This document shows positions 52,009 to 62,870 of a DNA stretch of 64,000 nucleotides, one piece after another. The DNA is from JADZEM01 sp046328125 (lineage in GTDB: Bacteria; Chloroflexota; UBA6077; JACCZL01). The stretch covers positions 51,618 through 115,617 of the forward strand of contig JAXLXF010000025.1 in assembly GCA_046328125.1 (NCBI GenBank), given 5' to 3'. The position numbers were made by a program, and so were the translations under genes. The notes under the pieces were generated by a model that did no database searches, was not told the DNA's origin, and was given only the letters and a program-made list of their open reading frames with translations. Within the stretch, counting starts at the first letter, position 1; each line of letters begins with the position of its first letter.

Positions 52009-53415
52009 ATGGTGATGCAATCGATCAACCCGGCAACCGAAGAAGTCCTCGAGACGTTCCAGGAGCACACCCCCCAGGAAGTCGAGTCCGCCCTGGATCA
52101 GGTGTACGAGAAGCAGAAGCAGTGGCGCACCACCTCGTTCGCCGAGCGCACGGCCGGCCTGATGTCGCTGGCCCGTGTCCTCCGCGAGAACAAGGCCGCC
52201 TTTGCCGGCACGATCACCGCCGAGATGGGCAAACCGATCGTCGAGGCCGAGGCCGAGGTCGAGAAGTGCGCCTGGAATTGCGAGTACTACGCGCAGAACG
52301 CCGAGCGCTTCGTCACGCCGGAGCCGGCTGACATCGGCGTCACCGAGAGCTACGTCGCCTTCGAGCCGCTCGGCGTGGTGCTGGCGATCATGCCGTGGAA
52401 CTTCCCGTTCTGGCAGGTGATCCGATTCCTGGCGCCCGCCCTGATGGCCGGCAACACCGCCATCCTCAAGCACGCCTCGAACGTGCCGAAGGCCGCCCTC
52501 AGCATCGAGCAGGCGGTCAAGCAGGCCGGCCTGCCAGACGGCGTCTTCCGCACGCTGCTGGTGCCCGGCTCGAAGGTCGAGCCGCTGATCGGCGACCCGC
52601 GGATCGCGGCGATCACCCTGACCGGCTCCAGCGAGGTGGGCGAGCGCGTCGCCAGCACCGCCGGCCGCCACTTGAAGAAGCAGGTGCTGGAGCTGGGCGG
52701 CTCCGACCCGTTCGTCGTGCTGGCCGACGCCGACCTGAACGCCGCCGCCACCACCGCCGCCCGCGCGCGCAACCAGAACAGCGGCCAGAGCTGCATCGCC
52801 TCCAAGCGGTTCATCGTCGAGGAGAGCGTCGCGGACGAGTTCGTCGAGCGGTTCTCGGAGGCGGTCAGCGCTATGCGCGTCGGCGACCCCTCCGCCCGCG
52901 AGACGAATGTCGGCCCGCTCGCACGGCCTGACCTCCGCGAGACGCTCATCGCCCAGGTGGACGCGTCGCTCAACCGGGGCGCCAAAGCGATCATCGGCGG
53001 CAAGGCGATCGACCGGCGCGGCTACTTCTACGCCCCGACCGTCCTGGACGGCGTCTCGCTGGACATGCCGGCGTTCCGCGAGGAGACGTTCGGGCCAGTG
53101 GCGGCGGTCGTGCGGGTCAAGGACCCGGACGAGGCCGTGACCCTCGCGAACGACACCGAATACGGCCTGGGCGCCGCGCTCTGGACCAGCGACCTGGAGC
53201 GGGCGAAGCTGCTGGCTCGGCGTATCGAGGCCGGCGCCGTCTTCGTCAACGGCATGGTCGCCTCCGACCCGAGGATGCCGTTCGGCGGCGTCAAGCGAAG
53301 CGGCTACGGTCGTGAGCTTGGCGCGTTCGGAATTCGCGAGTTTACCAATATTCAAACCGTCGTGATGAACGCCTCGTCCGGCCCGACCGTCGCACCCAAG
53401 CCGGCCGCCGACTGA
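52009..53415 (+). CDS. NAD(P)-dependent aldehyde (succinate-semialdehyde-type) dehydrogenase
   Basis: The 468-aa protein has ALDH landmarks: PWNFPFWQVIRFLAPALMAG, LTGSSEVGERV, general base Glu228 in LELGGSDPF, and nucleophile Cys262 in NSGQSCIASKRF. Length and the SINPATEE opening recall succinate-semialdehyde dehydrogenases (GabD1-like). The substrate is inferred from family resemblance only. Confidence 0.88.
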   Translation: MVMQSINPATEEVLETFQEHTPQEVESALDQVYEKQKQWRTTSFAERTAGLMSLARVLRENKAAFAGTITAEMGKPIVEAEAEVEKCAWNCEYYAQNAERFVTPEPADIGVTESYVAFEPLGVVLAIMPWNFPFWQVIRFLAPALMAGNTAILKHASNVPKAALSIEQAVKQAGLPDGVFRTLLVPGSKVEPLIGDPRIAAITLTGSSEVGERVASTAGRHLKKQVLELGGSDPFVVLADADLNAAATTAARARNQNSGQSCIASKRFIVEESVADEFVERFSEAVSAMRVGDPSARETNVGPLARPDLRETLIAQVDASLNRGAKAIIGGKAIDRRGYFYAPTVLDGVSLDMPAFREETFGPVAAVVRVKDPDEAVTLANDTEYGLGAALWTSDLERAKLLARRIEAGAVFVNGMVASDPRMPFGGVKRSGYGRELGAFGIREFTNIQTVVMNASSGPTVAPKPAAD

Positions 53416-53432
53416 CAAACCCTCACCCCTGC

Positions 53433-53458
53433 CCCCTCTCCCGCGCGCGGGAGAGGGG
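53433..53458 (+). terminator. terminator hairpin after the aldehyde dehydrogenase gene
   Basis: CCCCTCTCCC (53433-53442) and GGGAGAGGGG (53449-53458) flank a self-complementary GCGCGC core, making a perfect palindrome 18 nt after the stop. Confidence 0.65.
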
Positions 53459-53525
53459 AAGCCAGCTCGTCTCTGCCTGTTACGCACTCCCGCCGGCTCG
53501 ATGTATCCGGCACGGAGGCCCCCTC

Positions 53526-53627
53526 ATGCGCACGCTCCGCGAGACGGACGACGACATCATCACCATCGACTCAGACGGCGACGGCGACGACTACACCGAT
53601 CCGCCGCTCGACGGACCACAGGAGTAG
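53526..53627 (+). CDS. possible acidic small protein, 33 aa
   Basis: ATG 53526 gives MRTLRETDDDIITIDSDGDG followed by DDYTDPPLDGPQE, very rich in Asp with a D-x-D-G-D calcium-binding-like pattern. It sits 9 nt upstream of the decayed binding-protein gene in the same frame, separated by a TAG. No family is recognised; it may be a remnant of that gene. Confidence 0.3.
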   Translation: MRTLRETDDDIITIDSDGDGDDYTDPPLDGPQE

Positions 53628-54255
53628 CCCGGGCTCGTGTCCGATGGGGAGGTCACGGCAGGGGCGGCACTCTCGCTCAGCGGGCGATTCGCGGTCCAGG
53701 GCGAGCAGCAGCGCGGCCGGGAACTCTGGGCCGAGCACCTGGACGACGCCGGGCGGCTGGTCGTCGATCCAGCCGGGCCGCCGCGTCCCATCACGTTGCG
53801 TGTCTACGACGACGGCAGCACCCGCGCGGGCGCCGCCGCCGCCACCGAGCACTTGATCCTCAAAGACCGCGTCCAACTGCTGTTCGGCCCCTACTCCAGC
53901 GTGCTGCTCTTGCCGCCGCCCAGGTCTCCGAGCGACACGGCCGGGTGCTCTGAACCACGGCGGCTCGTCGGACGCCATCCGCCAGCTTCCAGCGCGTCGT
54001 AGCTTCACGGCGGCGGCCAGCGGCTACTTCACGCCCGTTCTCGACCTGGCCGCCCACATCGCTACCCAGTATGGCCGCCCCGCCCCCTCAGTCGCCCTAC
54101 TCTACGGCGCGACCGGCACCTTCCCTAGCGCCGTCGCCGAGGGCGCTCGCACCCACGCCGCCCGCCTCGGCCTCCAGATCATCCTCGACCAGCCCTATCC
54201 AGCACATGACGCCAACCCCCGCCCCCACTCCGGCGCGGAAAGGGCGAGCAGGCGG

Positions 54256-54360
54256 GCGCAATGACTGAGGGCGCGATAACTGAGGGCGCAATGACTGAGG
54301 GCGCAATGACTGAGGGCGCAATGACTGAGGGCGCAATGACTGAGGGCGCAATGACTGAGG
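54256..54360. repeat. seven tandem copies of a 15-bp unit
   Basis: GCGCAATGACTGAGG is repeated at 54256, 54271 (variant GCGCGATAACTGAGG), 54286, 54301, 54316, 54331 and 54346. Translated in frame it gives a five-residue repeat (MTEGA). It lies next to the palindrome at 54370, whose ends use the same GGGCGCAATGA sequence. Confidence 0.9.
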
Positions 54361-54369
54361 GCGCACGAC

Positions 54370-54430
54370 GGGGGCGCAATGAATTGCGCCCTACCAGGAC
54401 GGACCTTGTACGGCGCACCATTGCGCCCCC
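54370..54430. repeat. imperfect palindrome, GCGCAATGAATTGCGCC class
   Basis: The left arm GGGGGCGCAATGAATTGCGC (54370-54389) is partly complementary to the right end GGCGCACCATTGCGCCCCC (54412-54430). It is related to the palindrome at 431-474 and to the GATGAATC class in ykoD. It lies inside the decayed binding-protein gene. Confidence 0.7.
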
Positions 54431-55009
54431 CACGCCCAGCGCCCCCAACCCCAGCGCCCCCGGAAGGTGGGGTGACGTCGTTGCTCTCGCAGCCGAGGCC
54501 AGACCTGATCCTCGGCGTCGGGACCACCGGGCCGATCTCGCCTTCGCCCGCCAGCTCAGCGCCGCCGGGATGACATCGTCGCTCGTCGCGCTGGTCGCCG
54601 CCCCCATCGAGCATTTCCGCGAGACGCTCGGGTCAGCTGCTGACCGCTTCGTCGGTCCGAGCCAGTGGGAGCCGACCGCCACGTCACCCGCGCGCCGGCC
54701 CGATCTCGGCCCGACCTCGGCCGACTTCGTCGCCGCGTTCCGGGACCGCTTCGGCGTCGAGCCGGACTACCCGGCCGCCCAGGCGTACGCCGCCGGCCTC
54801 GTCGCGGCCCACACCGTCACCGTCGCCGGCACGGTGGAGGACGCCGCCGTCCGTGCCGCCGCCGCCATGCTCGACCTGACGACGTTCTACGGGCGCTTTC
54901 GCCTCGATCCCGTCTCCGGCCGGCAGGTCGGCCACGAGATGGTGGTCGTGCAGTGGCAGGGCGGCCAGAAGCAGGTCGTCTGGCCGCCCGCTGAGGCGTC
55001 CGCGCCGCT

Positions 55010-56017
<1,008 letters not shown>

Positions 56018-56031
56018 CCTTCGCCCCTCCG

Positions 56032-57072
56032 TCAGCCCGAGGCCGGATGTGTCTGCACCGCCGACATTGGCAGCAGGACCTGTCCGTTGGTCACCACCTT
56101 GCTGCCGTCCGCCAGCCAGCAGCGCGCCTGGTGCCGCTCGCCCAGCGTGAAGTCGATCGGCTCGTCGGTGCTACAGCGCTCCACGGCGCTCGAACAGCGC
56201 GGATGGAACGCGCAGCCCCCTGGCAGGCTCGACAGGTCCGGCGGCTGGCCGGGAATCGCGTAGAGCGGCTCCTTGTTGCCGATTTTCGGGATCGAGCTCA
56301 GCAGCGCCTTCGTGTACGGGTGGCGTGGCCGCAGGAACAGCTCCCGGACTGGCCCCTGCTCCACGATCTTGCCGGCGTACATCACGGCCACCCGGTCGCA
56401 CATCTTCGCCACGATGCCCAGGTTGTGGGTGATGAAGAGCAGCGCCACGCCGGTCCGCCGCTGAAGGTCCTTCAGCATGTTCAGGTACTGCGCCTGGATC
56501 GTCACGTCGAGGTTCGTCGTCGGCTCGTCCGCGATGATCAGCTCCGGGCCACCGGAGAGCGCGATAGCTCCCACCGCCCGCTGGCGCATCCCGCCGCTCA
56601 TCTGGTGCGGAAACTCGCTCATCCGGACGTCCGGCGACGGGATCCGCACCGCCCGCAGCAGCGAGATCACGTGGTCCTTGAGCGTGTTCCCGCGCTCGCC
56701 TCGGTGGAAGTAGGCCGGCTCGCCGACCTGATCGTAGATCGTCAGCAGCGGGTTGAGCGAGGCCATCGGGTCTTGCAGGATCATCGCGATCCGCCCGCCG
56801 CGGACCTTCTCCATCCGTTCGGACGACAGCTGCATCAGGTCGGTGCCGTCGAGCTCGACACGGCCGCCGGTCACCTCGGCGCCCTTCGGCAGCAGCCGCA
56901 GCAGCGAGAGACAGGTGGTCGTCTTGCCGGAGCCGGACTCGCCGACCAGCCCCAGGCACTCGCCCTTCCCGATGTCGAAGCTGACGCCGTCCACGGCCCG
57001 CACGACGCGCGTCCCGCCGAACGTCGTGTAGCTGGTGCTGAGATCGGTGACGCGTAGCAGCGGCTCGGCCAT
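56032..57072 (-). CDS. peptide-type ABC transporter ATP-binding protein (OppD/DppD-type)
   Basis: ATG 57072 overlaps the OppC stop by 1 nt, so the preceding in-frame extension is not needed. The 346-aa product has Walker A GESGSGKTTT, signature MSGGMRQRAVGAIAL, Walker B LIIADEPTTNLD and the C-terminal CAFHPRC motif. It couples ATP hydrolysis to import through the OppBC pore. Confidence 0.92.
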   Translation of the reverse strand: MAEPLLRVTDLSTSYTTFGGTRVVRAVDGVSFDIGKGECLGLVGESGSGKTTTCLSLLRLLPKGAEVTGGRVELDGTDLMQLSSERMEKVRGGRIAMILQDPMASLNPLLTIYDQVGEPAYFHRGERGNTLKDHVISLLRAVRIPSPDVRMSEFPHQMSGGMRQRAVGAIALSGGPELIIADEPTTNLDVTIQAQYLNMLKDLQRRTGVALLFITHNLGIVAKMCDRVAVMYAGKIVEQGPVRELFLRPRHPYTKALLSSIPKIGNKEPLYAIPGQPPDLSSLPGGCAFHPRCSSAVERCSTDEPIDFTLGERHQARCWLADGSKVVTNGQVLLPMSAVQTHPASG

Positions 57073-57974
57073 CAGAGGTTTCGCTGCTTCGGGTCGAGGC
57101 GGACGCGCATCCAGTCCCCGAACAGGTTGGCCGCGAGCACCACGACGGAGATACAGAAGCCCGGCATCACCGTCAGCCACCACTGGCCACCCATCAGGGT
57201 CCGGCGCGCCTCGGCCAGCATCAGGCCCCAGGCCGGCGTCGGCGGCGGCACCCCCAGCCCCAGAAAGCTGAGCGACGCCTCGGTGATGATGACCACGCCG
57301 ACCGTCAGGCTGGCGAGCACCATCCAGGTGTTCAGCACGTTCGGCACGATGTGACGCAGGATGATCTGCCAGTGGCTGAGCCCCGCCACCTGCGCCAGCC
57401 GCACGAAATCGCGCTCGCGCAGGCTGAGCACCTCGCCACGCATCACCCGCGCGTATCGTGTCCAGTAGATCAGCCCAAACACGATGATGATGTTCATGAT
57501 GCCCGGGCCGAGCAGCGCCGCCAGGAAGATGGCGAACACCAATGACGGCAGCGCGAGCCAGGCGTCCGTCAGGCGCATCACCGCCTGATCCACCCAGCCG
57601 CCCAGGTAGCCCGCCAGGATCCCCAGCAGCATCCCGAGCCCGCCGGCGACGGCGGTTCCCGTCACCGCCACCATCAGCGAGACCCTGGCGCCGTAGATCA
57701 GGCGGCTCAGCTCGTCACGCCCCTGGAAGTCGGTCCCGAGCAGCGCCTGGGTGCTGCCGCCCTCCATCCAGAACGGCGGGCTGTTGATGCCGGCGCCCGG
57801 CAGCGGCACGGTCGGATCGTGCGGCGCGATGAAATCGGCGGCGAGTGCGTCGAAGATGAGCAGCGCGAGGATGAGCGCCGGCACGACCGGGATCTCGCGG
57901 AGCAGCCGCGACACCCGGGTCGGCACGACGGATACGGACCCGATCTCGGCGAGCGGTCGAGCTTCTACGGCCAT
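57072..57974 (-). CDS. peptide-type ABC transporter permease (OppC/DppC-type)
   Basis: The 300-aa membrane protein has one N-terminal helix, then GTDFQGRDELSRLIYGARVS, the OppC signature, and the EAA loop around AQVAGLSHWQIILRHIVPNV. It forms the pore with OppB. Coupled to oppD by stop-start overlap. Substrate not readable; peptides, nickel or opines are all possible. Confidence 0.92.
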   Translation of the reverse strand: MAVEARPLAEIGSVSVVPTRVSRLLREIPVVPALILALLIFDALAADFIAPHDPTVPLPGAGINSPPFWMEGGSTQALLGTDFQGRDELSRLIYGARVSLMVAVTGTAVAGGLGMLLGILAGYLGGWVDQAVMRLTDAWLALPSLVFAIFLAALLGPGIMNIIIVFGLIYWTRYARVMRGEVLSLRERDFVRLAQVAGLSHWQIILRHIVPNVLNTWMVLASLTVGVVIITEASLSFLGLGVPPPTPAWGLMLAEARRTLMGGQWWLTVMPGFCISVVVLAANLFGDWMRVRLDPKQRNL

Positions 57975-58082
57975 GTCGCTCTGGCCTCCTCACTCCGTTG
58001 TGTAGACGGTGCGCGCTACGAGCTGTGGTTACGGACGCGGTCGGCAGATCGGCCAACGGCGCCGGGCGAGCGTCGGTCCTCG

Positions 58083-59000
58083 CTACGAGTACCGGATCCT
58101 CGGGTCGATCACGGCGTACAGCAGGTCGACCAGCAGGTTGATGGAGATCACCATCACCCCGGCCATCAGCACCACACCCTGCACCAGTGGGAAGTCCCGC
58201 AGGCTGATGCCCTCGAAGAGCAGCCGCCCGATCCCCGGCCAGGCGAAGATCGTCTCGATGATCACGGCCACGTTGATCATGATCACGAAGTTGATCCCGG
58301 CCAGGGTCAGGACCGGGATCAAGGCGTTCTTGAACGCGTGCTTGACGATGACCACCTTCTCCGGCACGCCCTTCAAGCGGGCCAGCTTGACGAACTCGCT
58401 GTCGAGCACCTCCAGCATGCTGCTACGTGTCAACCGGAGCATCGAGGCGGCGAAGTACCAGCCGAGCGCCATCGACGGCATCACGAGATGCGCCCACGTT
58501 CCCGATCCAGACGCCGGCAGCCAGCGCAAGTTGACCGCGAACACGATGATCATCACCAGGCCGACGAAGAAGCCCGGCACCGACAACCCGAGCATCGCCA
58601 TGATCTTGCAGACGGTGTCCCAGATCGTGTCCACCTTCACCGCCGTGACGATCCCGAGTGGTATCCCGATCAGGAGAGACACCAGCAGCCCGGCCGACGC
58701 CAGCTCGACGGAGTACGGCAGGCGTTCTAGATAAAGGTCCCAGACCGGCAGCCGATACTGGAACGACGTGCCGAAGTCGCCGTGCGCCACGTTCACCACG
58801 AAGCTGACGTACTGCTCCAGCCAGGAGCGGTCCAGACCCCACTCAGTCCGGACCCGCTCCACGTCCTCCGGGCGGCTGCCCGGCCCGATCATCAGTCGGA
58901 CCGGGTCACCCGTCGCGCGGATGACGACGAAGATCGAGACGCTCAGCAGGAACAGGCTGATCGCACTGAAACCGAGGCGACGGAGCAGATAACGCTGCAT
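58083..59000 (-). CDS. peptide-type ABC transporter permease (OppB/DppB-type)
   Basis: The 305-aa permease has the OppB opening YLLRRLGFSAISLFLLSVSI, the domain RTEWGLDRSWLEQYVSFV, and the EAA loop ARLKGVPEKVVIVKHAFKNA followed by LIPVLTLAG. It starts 12 nt after the binding-protein gene. The gap to oppC (108 nt) is the largest within this operon. Confidence 0.92.
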   Translation of the reverse strand: MQRYLLRRLGFSAISLFLLSVSIFVVIRATGDPVRLMIGPGSRPEDVERVRTEWGLDRSWLEQYVSFVVNVAHGDFGTSFQYRLPVWDLYLERLPYSVELASAGLLVSLLIGIPLGIVTAVKVDTIWDTVCKIMAMLGLSVPGFFVGLVMIIVFAVNLRWLPASGSGTWAHLVMPSMALGWYFAASMLRLTRSSMLEVLDSEFVKLARLKGVPEKVVIVKHAFKNALIPVLTLAGINFVIMINVAVIIETIFAWPGIGRLLFEGISLRDFPLVQGVVLMAGVMVISINLLVDLLYAVIDPRIRYS

Positions 59001-59012
59001 CGACGTGCCCCC

Positions 59013-60803
59013 CTACTCCTTGATCTCGATGTCCTCGTACGGCCCAAGGTAGACGTACTGCGGGATCGCGCCCTCGATGTCTTCGGTCTTGTTCCCGATC
59101 CTCGGACCCAGGACGTTGATCAGCGCCTGCCGCAGGACCGGGATGATCAGGTAGTTGTCCAGCAGGTACGTCTGGATCTCGTTCAGGATCTTCGTGCGCT
59201 CGTCAACGCTCGTCGACGACTCGTACTTCTTCATCGGGTCATCGATCTCCGGCATGCAGATCCCGGAGAAGGCGCCCTTGCAGAGCGCGTTCTCGCGGAT
59301 GCGCGCGGCGGCGTCGCCGGGTGAGCCGGAGAGCTGAATCACGAACCCCTTGAGCCGGTTCGGGCCTGGAGCCAGGGCGTCGTAGAAGGCCGCCCGCTCC
59401 ATCGTGTTCACCTTCGTCTTGATCCCGACCGCGCCCAGCTGCGAGGCGATCCGCTCGGCGAACGAGCCGTAGCCGCCCAGCGGCGTGATCTGCGAGACCT
59501 CGAAACCGTTCGGATAGCCGGCCTCGGCCAGCAACGCTTTCGCTTTCGCGACGTCGGTCGGTGGCGTGTCCCGCTGGAGCGAGCCGGGCCAGTCAGCCGG
59601 GATCCAGTTGCCTTCCAGGAATCCCAGGCCGCCCATCTCGGCGTCGTTGAACCCTTTGCGGTCGATGGCGAGACTGACCGCCTGGCGCACCTTGACGTTC
59701 TTCAGCGGGCTGTCCGGCGTGTCGAGCGACATCGGCTCGAGCCAGACCGGCCCCGCCTTGATCGGCGCCAGCCGCAGCTTCGAATCCTTCCGGATGGTGT
59801 CGATCAGATCTCCCGACATGCCATTCGCCACGTCAAATTCGCCGGTCTGCAGGCCCGCCAGTCGCGTGGCCGTCTCCGGCACGCCCTTCATCAGGATCGT
59901 CTTGACGTTCGGCGACTTCCGCCAGTACTCCGAGAACGCCTCGAACTCGACTTCTGTGCCGGCCTGCTGCCGCGCGAACCGGTACGGCCCGGCCCCGATC
60001 GGCTTCTGCTTGAACCCGTTCGGCCCGACTTGCTCGTAGTACGCCTTCGGCACGATCCAGCCGGCGCCGCTCGACGGGCTGCCGTAGATCGTCATGAAGT
60101 CGAGGAACGGCTCCTTGAAGGTGAACTTGACCGTGCGGTCGTCCGGGGTGTCCACCTTCTCCGTCTTGTCGTGCAGGACGCCAGCGTTCGCGCCCCGGTA
60201 CTTTTCGAACGAGAACTTCACGTCCTCGGGGGTGACTGGCTTGCCGTCGTGGAACTTGATGCCCTGGCGCAGCTTGAACGTCGCCGACTTGCTGTCCGGC
60301 GCCATCTCGTACGACTCGGCCAGGCTCGGCGCGAACGGCTTGCCCGGCAGGTGCTTGACCAGGGCGTCGTGCAGGCAGTAGGCGAAGTTGTACGGCGTGA
60401 TCTGGGGCGGGTTCTCCTGCGGATCGAGCCAGGCCGGCGAGATCGTGGTGTGCCAGGCGTAGGTGACTTTCCCCTTCGGCTCGGTCTTCCCGGCGGCTGG
60501 CGCGGTCGTCGCTGGCTTGGCGGCTTCAGCAGGCTTCGCGGCCTCGGTCGGCTTGGCGACGGCTGCCGGAGCCGCGGCAGCCGTCGCTGGCGCCGGCGTG
60601 ACGATCGGCGCTTGCGTCGGCTGGACCGCTGCCGGCGCCGACGTGGGCTTCGGTGCAGCTGGAGCGGTAGGTGCGGTCGGGGCGCACGCTGCGAGCAGCC
60701 CGGCCGCACCTACCGGTACAGCGCATTGGACGATGAAGGCGCGTCGTGACAGTCGGTAAGGCGCGAGCCGGGCGGAAGCCCGGCGGACAGGTCTCCACTG
60801 CAC
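59013..60803 (-). CDS. family 5 extracellular solute-binding lipoprotein
   Basis: GTG 60803 is preferred: GGGGAGG lies 6 nt upstream on the minus strand, while the TTG at 60818 would lie before that site. The 596-aa product has a signal peptide with SRRAF and lipobox LAAC, an Ala/Pro/Thr linker, and the SBP family 5 core (PSLAESYEMAPDSKSATFKL; LRQGIKFHDGKPVTPEDV; NVKVRQAVSLAIDRKGF). It is the lipid-anchored receptor of the downstream peptide-type importer. Confidence 0.9.
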   Translation of the reverse strand: MQWRPVRRASARLAPYRLSRRAFIVQCAVPVGAAGLLAACAPTAPTAPAAPKPTSAPAAVQPTQAPIVTPAPATAAAAPAAVAKPTEAAKPAEAAKPATTAPAAGKTEPKGKVTYAWHTTISPAWLDPQENPPQITPYNFAYCLHDALVKHLPGKPFAPSLAESYEMAPDSKSATFKLRQGIKFHDGKPVTPEDVKFSFEKYRGANAGVLHDKTEKVDTPDDRTVKFTFKEPFLDFMTIYGSPSSGAGWIVPKAYYEQVGPNGFKQKPIGAGPYRFARQQAGTEVEFEAFSEYWRKSPNVKTILMKGVPETATRLAGLQTGEFDVANGMSGDLIDTIRKDSKLRLAPIKAGPVWLEPMSLDTPDSPLKNVKVRQAVSLAIDRKGFNDAEMGGLGFLEGNWIPADWPGSLQRDTPPTDVAKAKALLAEAGYPNGFEVSQITPLGGYGSFAERIASQLGAVGIKTKVNTMERAAFYDALAPGPNRLKGFVIQLSGSPGDAAARIRENALCKGAFSGICMPEIDDPMKKYESSTSVDERTKILNEIQTYLLDNYLIIPVLRQALINVLGPRIGNKTEDIEGAIPQYVYLGPYEDIEIKE

Positions 60804-61371
60804 TGTGGACCTCCCCAAGCCCCTATGGAAGCGGAGCGAGCGCCAGGCTCGCCACTCCCTTCAAACCAACCCAACCTCCGCGCGGCCAGCGCCGCATCTG
60901 CGCTATCTTCCACGAGAACGGACGTGAAGTCAACAATATCGTGACGCAACGACGGCGAACGAACCCGGTCTTTGGTAAGAATCACTCTGAACTACGAAAG
61001 ACTAGCTTGTGGCTTTCGTGCTACGGCGCTACAATGGCGTAGTCGGTGTCCGTCCTGTTCGATCGCCGATGGCCCGCGAAGGAGCGGGCATTCGCGCCGG
61101 CTCAGTCGAGGAGCGAGTCACGTTGGTCGCTTCCTACTTCGCCCGTGTGTGTCCGTTCGCGACGCTCCTCGTGTCGTGCCGCCCTGGAGCCTCGTGCTCG
61201 TTCTGGAGTCGTCCTCCCAGCAGATAACGTGCCGGCCCCGACGTGCTCGTGAGCGCAGTCTGCCGATCCAGAGCGGTCGAAGCACGAGATGGGGCGTCGA
61301 GAATCGTCGGCGCATGCGCCGTGGTGGTGTACCGCTCTCTTTCGGCCAGTGTTGGCAAAGGAGGTACTGGT
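60804..61371. other. divergent intergenic region, 568 bp
   Basis: No credible gene is seen. It contains the promoter-like pair at 61006-61034 and, on the other strand, TTGACT near 60930, which could be a -35 for the binding-protein operon but lacks a good -10. Confidence 0.45.
61006..61034 (+). promoter_or_regulatory. promoter-like pair before the DUF1800 gene
   Basis: TTGTGG (61006-61011) and TACAAT (61029-61034) are separated by exactly 17 nt and match consensus at 4/6 and 5/6. The predicted leader to the start codon is about 330 nt. Confidence 0.5.
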
Positions 61372-62766
61372 ATGGCGGTTCGCAGTGCAGATGTGCAGCA
61401 GCTCACCGATCTCGAGCTGATGTCACACCTCTTCCGACGCGCCGGTTTTGGAGCCCGGCGCGAGGAGCTCGAGGCGGCGCTCGCAAAGGGGTATGAGGCG
61501 ACGGTCGAGGAGCTCCTCCACCCGGAGAGCCAGCCCGAGCTCGACCACGACCTCATCAACCGGTACTGGGTGGACATCAAAGAGTCCCGCCAGATCGATC
61601 CGGCCCAGTCCTACTGGATCTACCGGATGATCAACACCAAGAAGCCGCTCGAAGAGAAGATGGCGCTCTTCTGGCACCACCTCTTCGCGACCGGCTTTGC
61701 GAAGCTGAACCACCCCGGTAACATGCTGGCCCAGGTGGCGATGTTCCGCAAGCACGGCCTCGGCGACTTCCGCACCCTGCTGGTCGAGCTGTCCAAAGAT
61801 CCGGCGATGATCTTCTGGCTGGACAACCAGACCAACACCAACGACGTCCACAACGAGAACTATGGCCGCGAGCTGCTCGAGCTGTTCTCGATGGGCATCG
61901 GCAACTACTCCGAGGACGACGTCAAGAACTGCGCCCGTGCCTTCACCGGCTGGACCCTCAAGAATCCGATCCCGGGTGCGCAGCCGTTCGGCCGCCACAA
62001 CTGGCAGTTCGAGTTCCGCCCGGACCAGCACGATTACGGCCAGAAGACGTTCCTCGGCGAGACCGGCAACTTCGACGGCGCCGACATCGTGGACATCATC
62101 GTCCGCCAGCCGGCCACCGCGCAGTTCGTCTGCCGCCGCCTGCACAACTACTTCGTCTCGGACACGCCGGACCAGGCCGCCATCGACGAGCTGACCCAGG
62201 TCTACATGTCGTCCCAGTACGACATCCGGGCCGTCATGCGGACGCTCTTCATGTCGGACGCTTTCCGCTCGCGCGCGGCCTTCTACGACCGCGTCAAGAG
62301 CCCGGCCGAGCACGTCGTCGGCGTCATCCGCCTGGTCGAGGACTTCTCCTACCCGAAGTGGGGCATCCGCGAGCTGGCGCTCGAGTGCCGCTACATGGGC
62401 CAGGATCTCCTCAACCCGCCGAGTGTCGAGGGCTGGCACACCGGCAAGGAGTGGATCGACACCGGCATCCTGGTGGAGCGGGTCAACTTCGCCGCCGAGC
62501 AGGTCGGGAACGTCGATCTGCCGGGCATCAAGAAGATCATCGGCCGGCTGCGCGACAGGGGCACGCTCTCGCCCGAAGCGTTTGTCGACGGCTGCCTCGA
62601 CTTGATCGGGCCACTGGAAGTTGGCGAGCGCACGCAGGACGCCCTGGTCAACTTCGCGTCCCACAGCGGACCGCTCGACCTGACCAACGGAGGCCGGGCC
62701 GCCGAGGAGCGGGTCGGCGAGATGCTGCAGCTGATCGTAGCAACGCGCGAATTCCAGCGCGCTTGA
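61372..62766 (+). CDS. DUF1800 family protein
   Basis: ATG 61372 with AAAGGAGG upstream gives 464 aa. DUF1800 features are HLFRRAGFGARREELEAALA, KMALFWHHLFATGFAK, the NENYGRELLELFSMGIGNYS motif, and CARAFTGWTL. There is no signal peptide, although many homologues are secreted. DUF1800 genes often pair with DUF1501 genes, as here. Biochemical role unknown. Confidence 0.88.
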   Translation: MAVRSADVQQLTDLELMSHLFRRAGFGARREELEAALAKGYEATVEELLHPESQPELDHDLINRYWVDIKESRQIDPAQSYWIYRMINTKKPLEEKMALFWHHLFATGFAKLNHPGNMLAQVAMFRKHGLGDFRTLLVELSKDPAMIFWLDNQTNTNDVHNENYGRELLELFSMGIGNYSEDDVKNCARAFTGWTLKNPIPGAQPFGRHNWQFEFRPDQHDYGQKTFLGETGNFDGADIVDIIVRQPATAQFVCRRLHNYFVSDTPDQAAIDELTQVYMSSQYDIRAVMRTLFMSDAFRSRAAFYDRVKSPAEHVVGVIRLVEDFSYPKWGIRELALECRYMGQDLLNPPSVEGWHTGKEWIDTGILVERVNFAAEQVGNVDLPGIKKIIGRLRDRGTLSPEAFVDGCLDLIGPLEVGERTQDALVNFASHSGPLDLTNGGRAAEERVGEMLQLIVATREFQRA

Positions 62767-62870
62767 GGTCCGCCGTCGCGCTGGAGCGCCTGCTCCGGCG
62801 CGCGTAGTCGCCGTTCAGAGGGCCGCCAGCACCATGGGGGTGAGCGGCCCGAACGGGTGGGGAGAGTGGA

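Noticed and set aside
54256..54360. Possible CRISPR array
   Set aside because: The 15-bp units are directly adjacent with no spacers and no cas genes are nearby; this is a simple tandem repeat.
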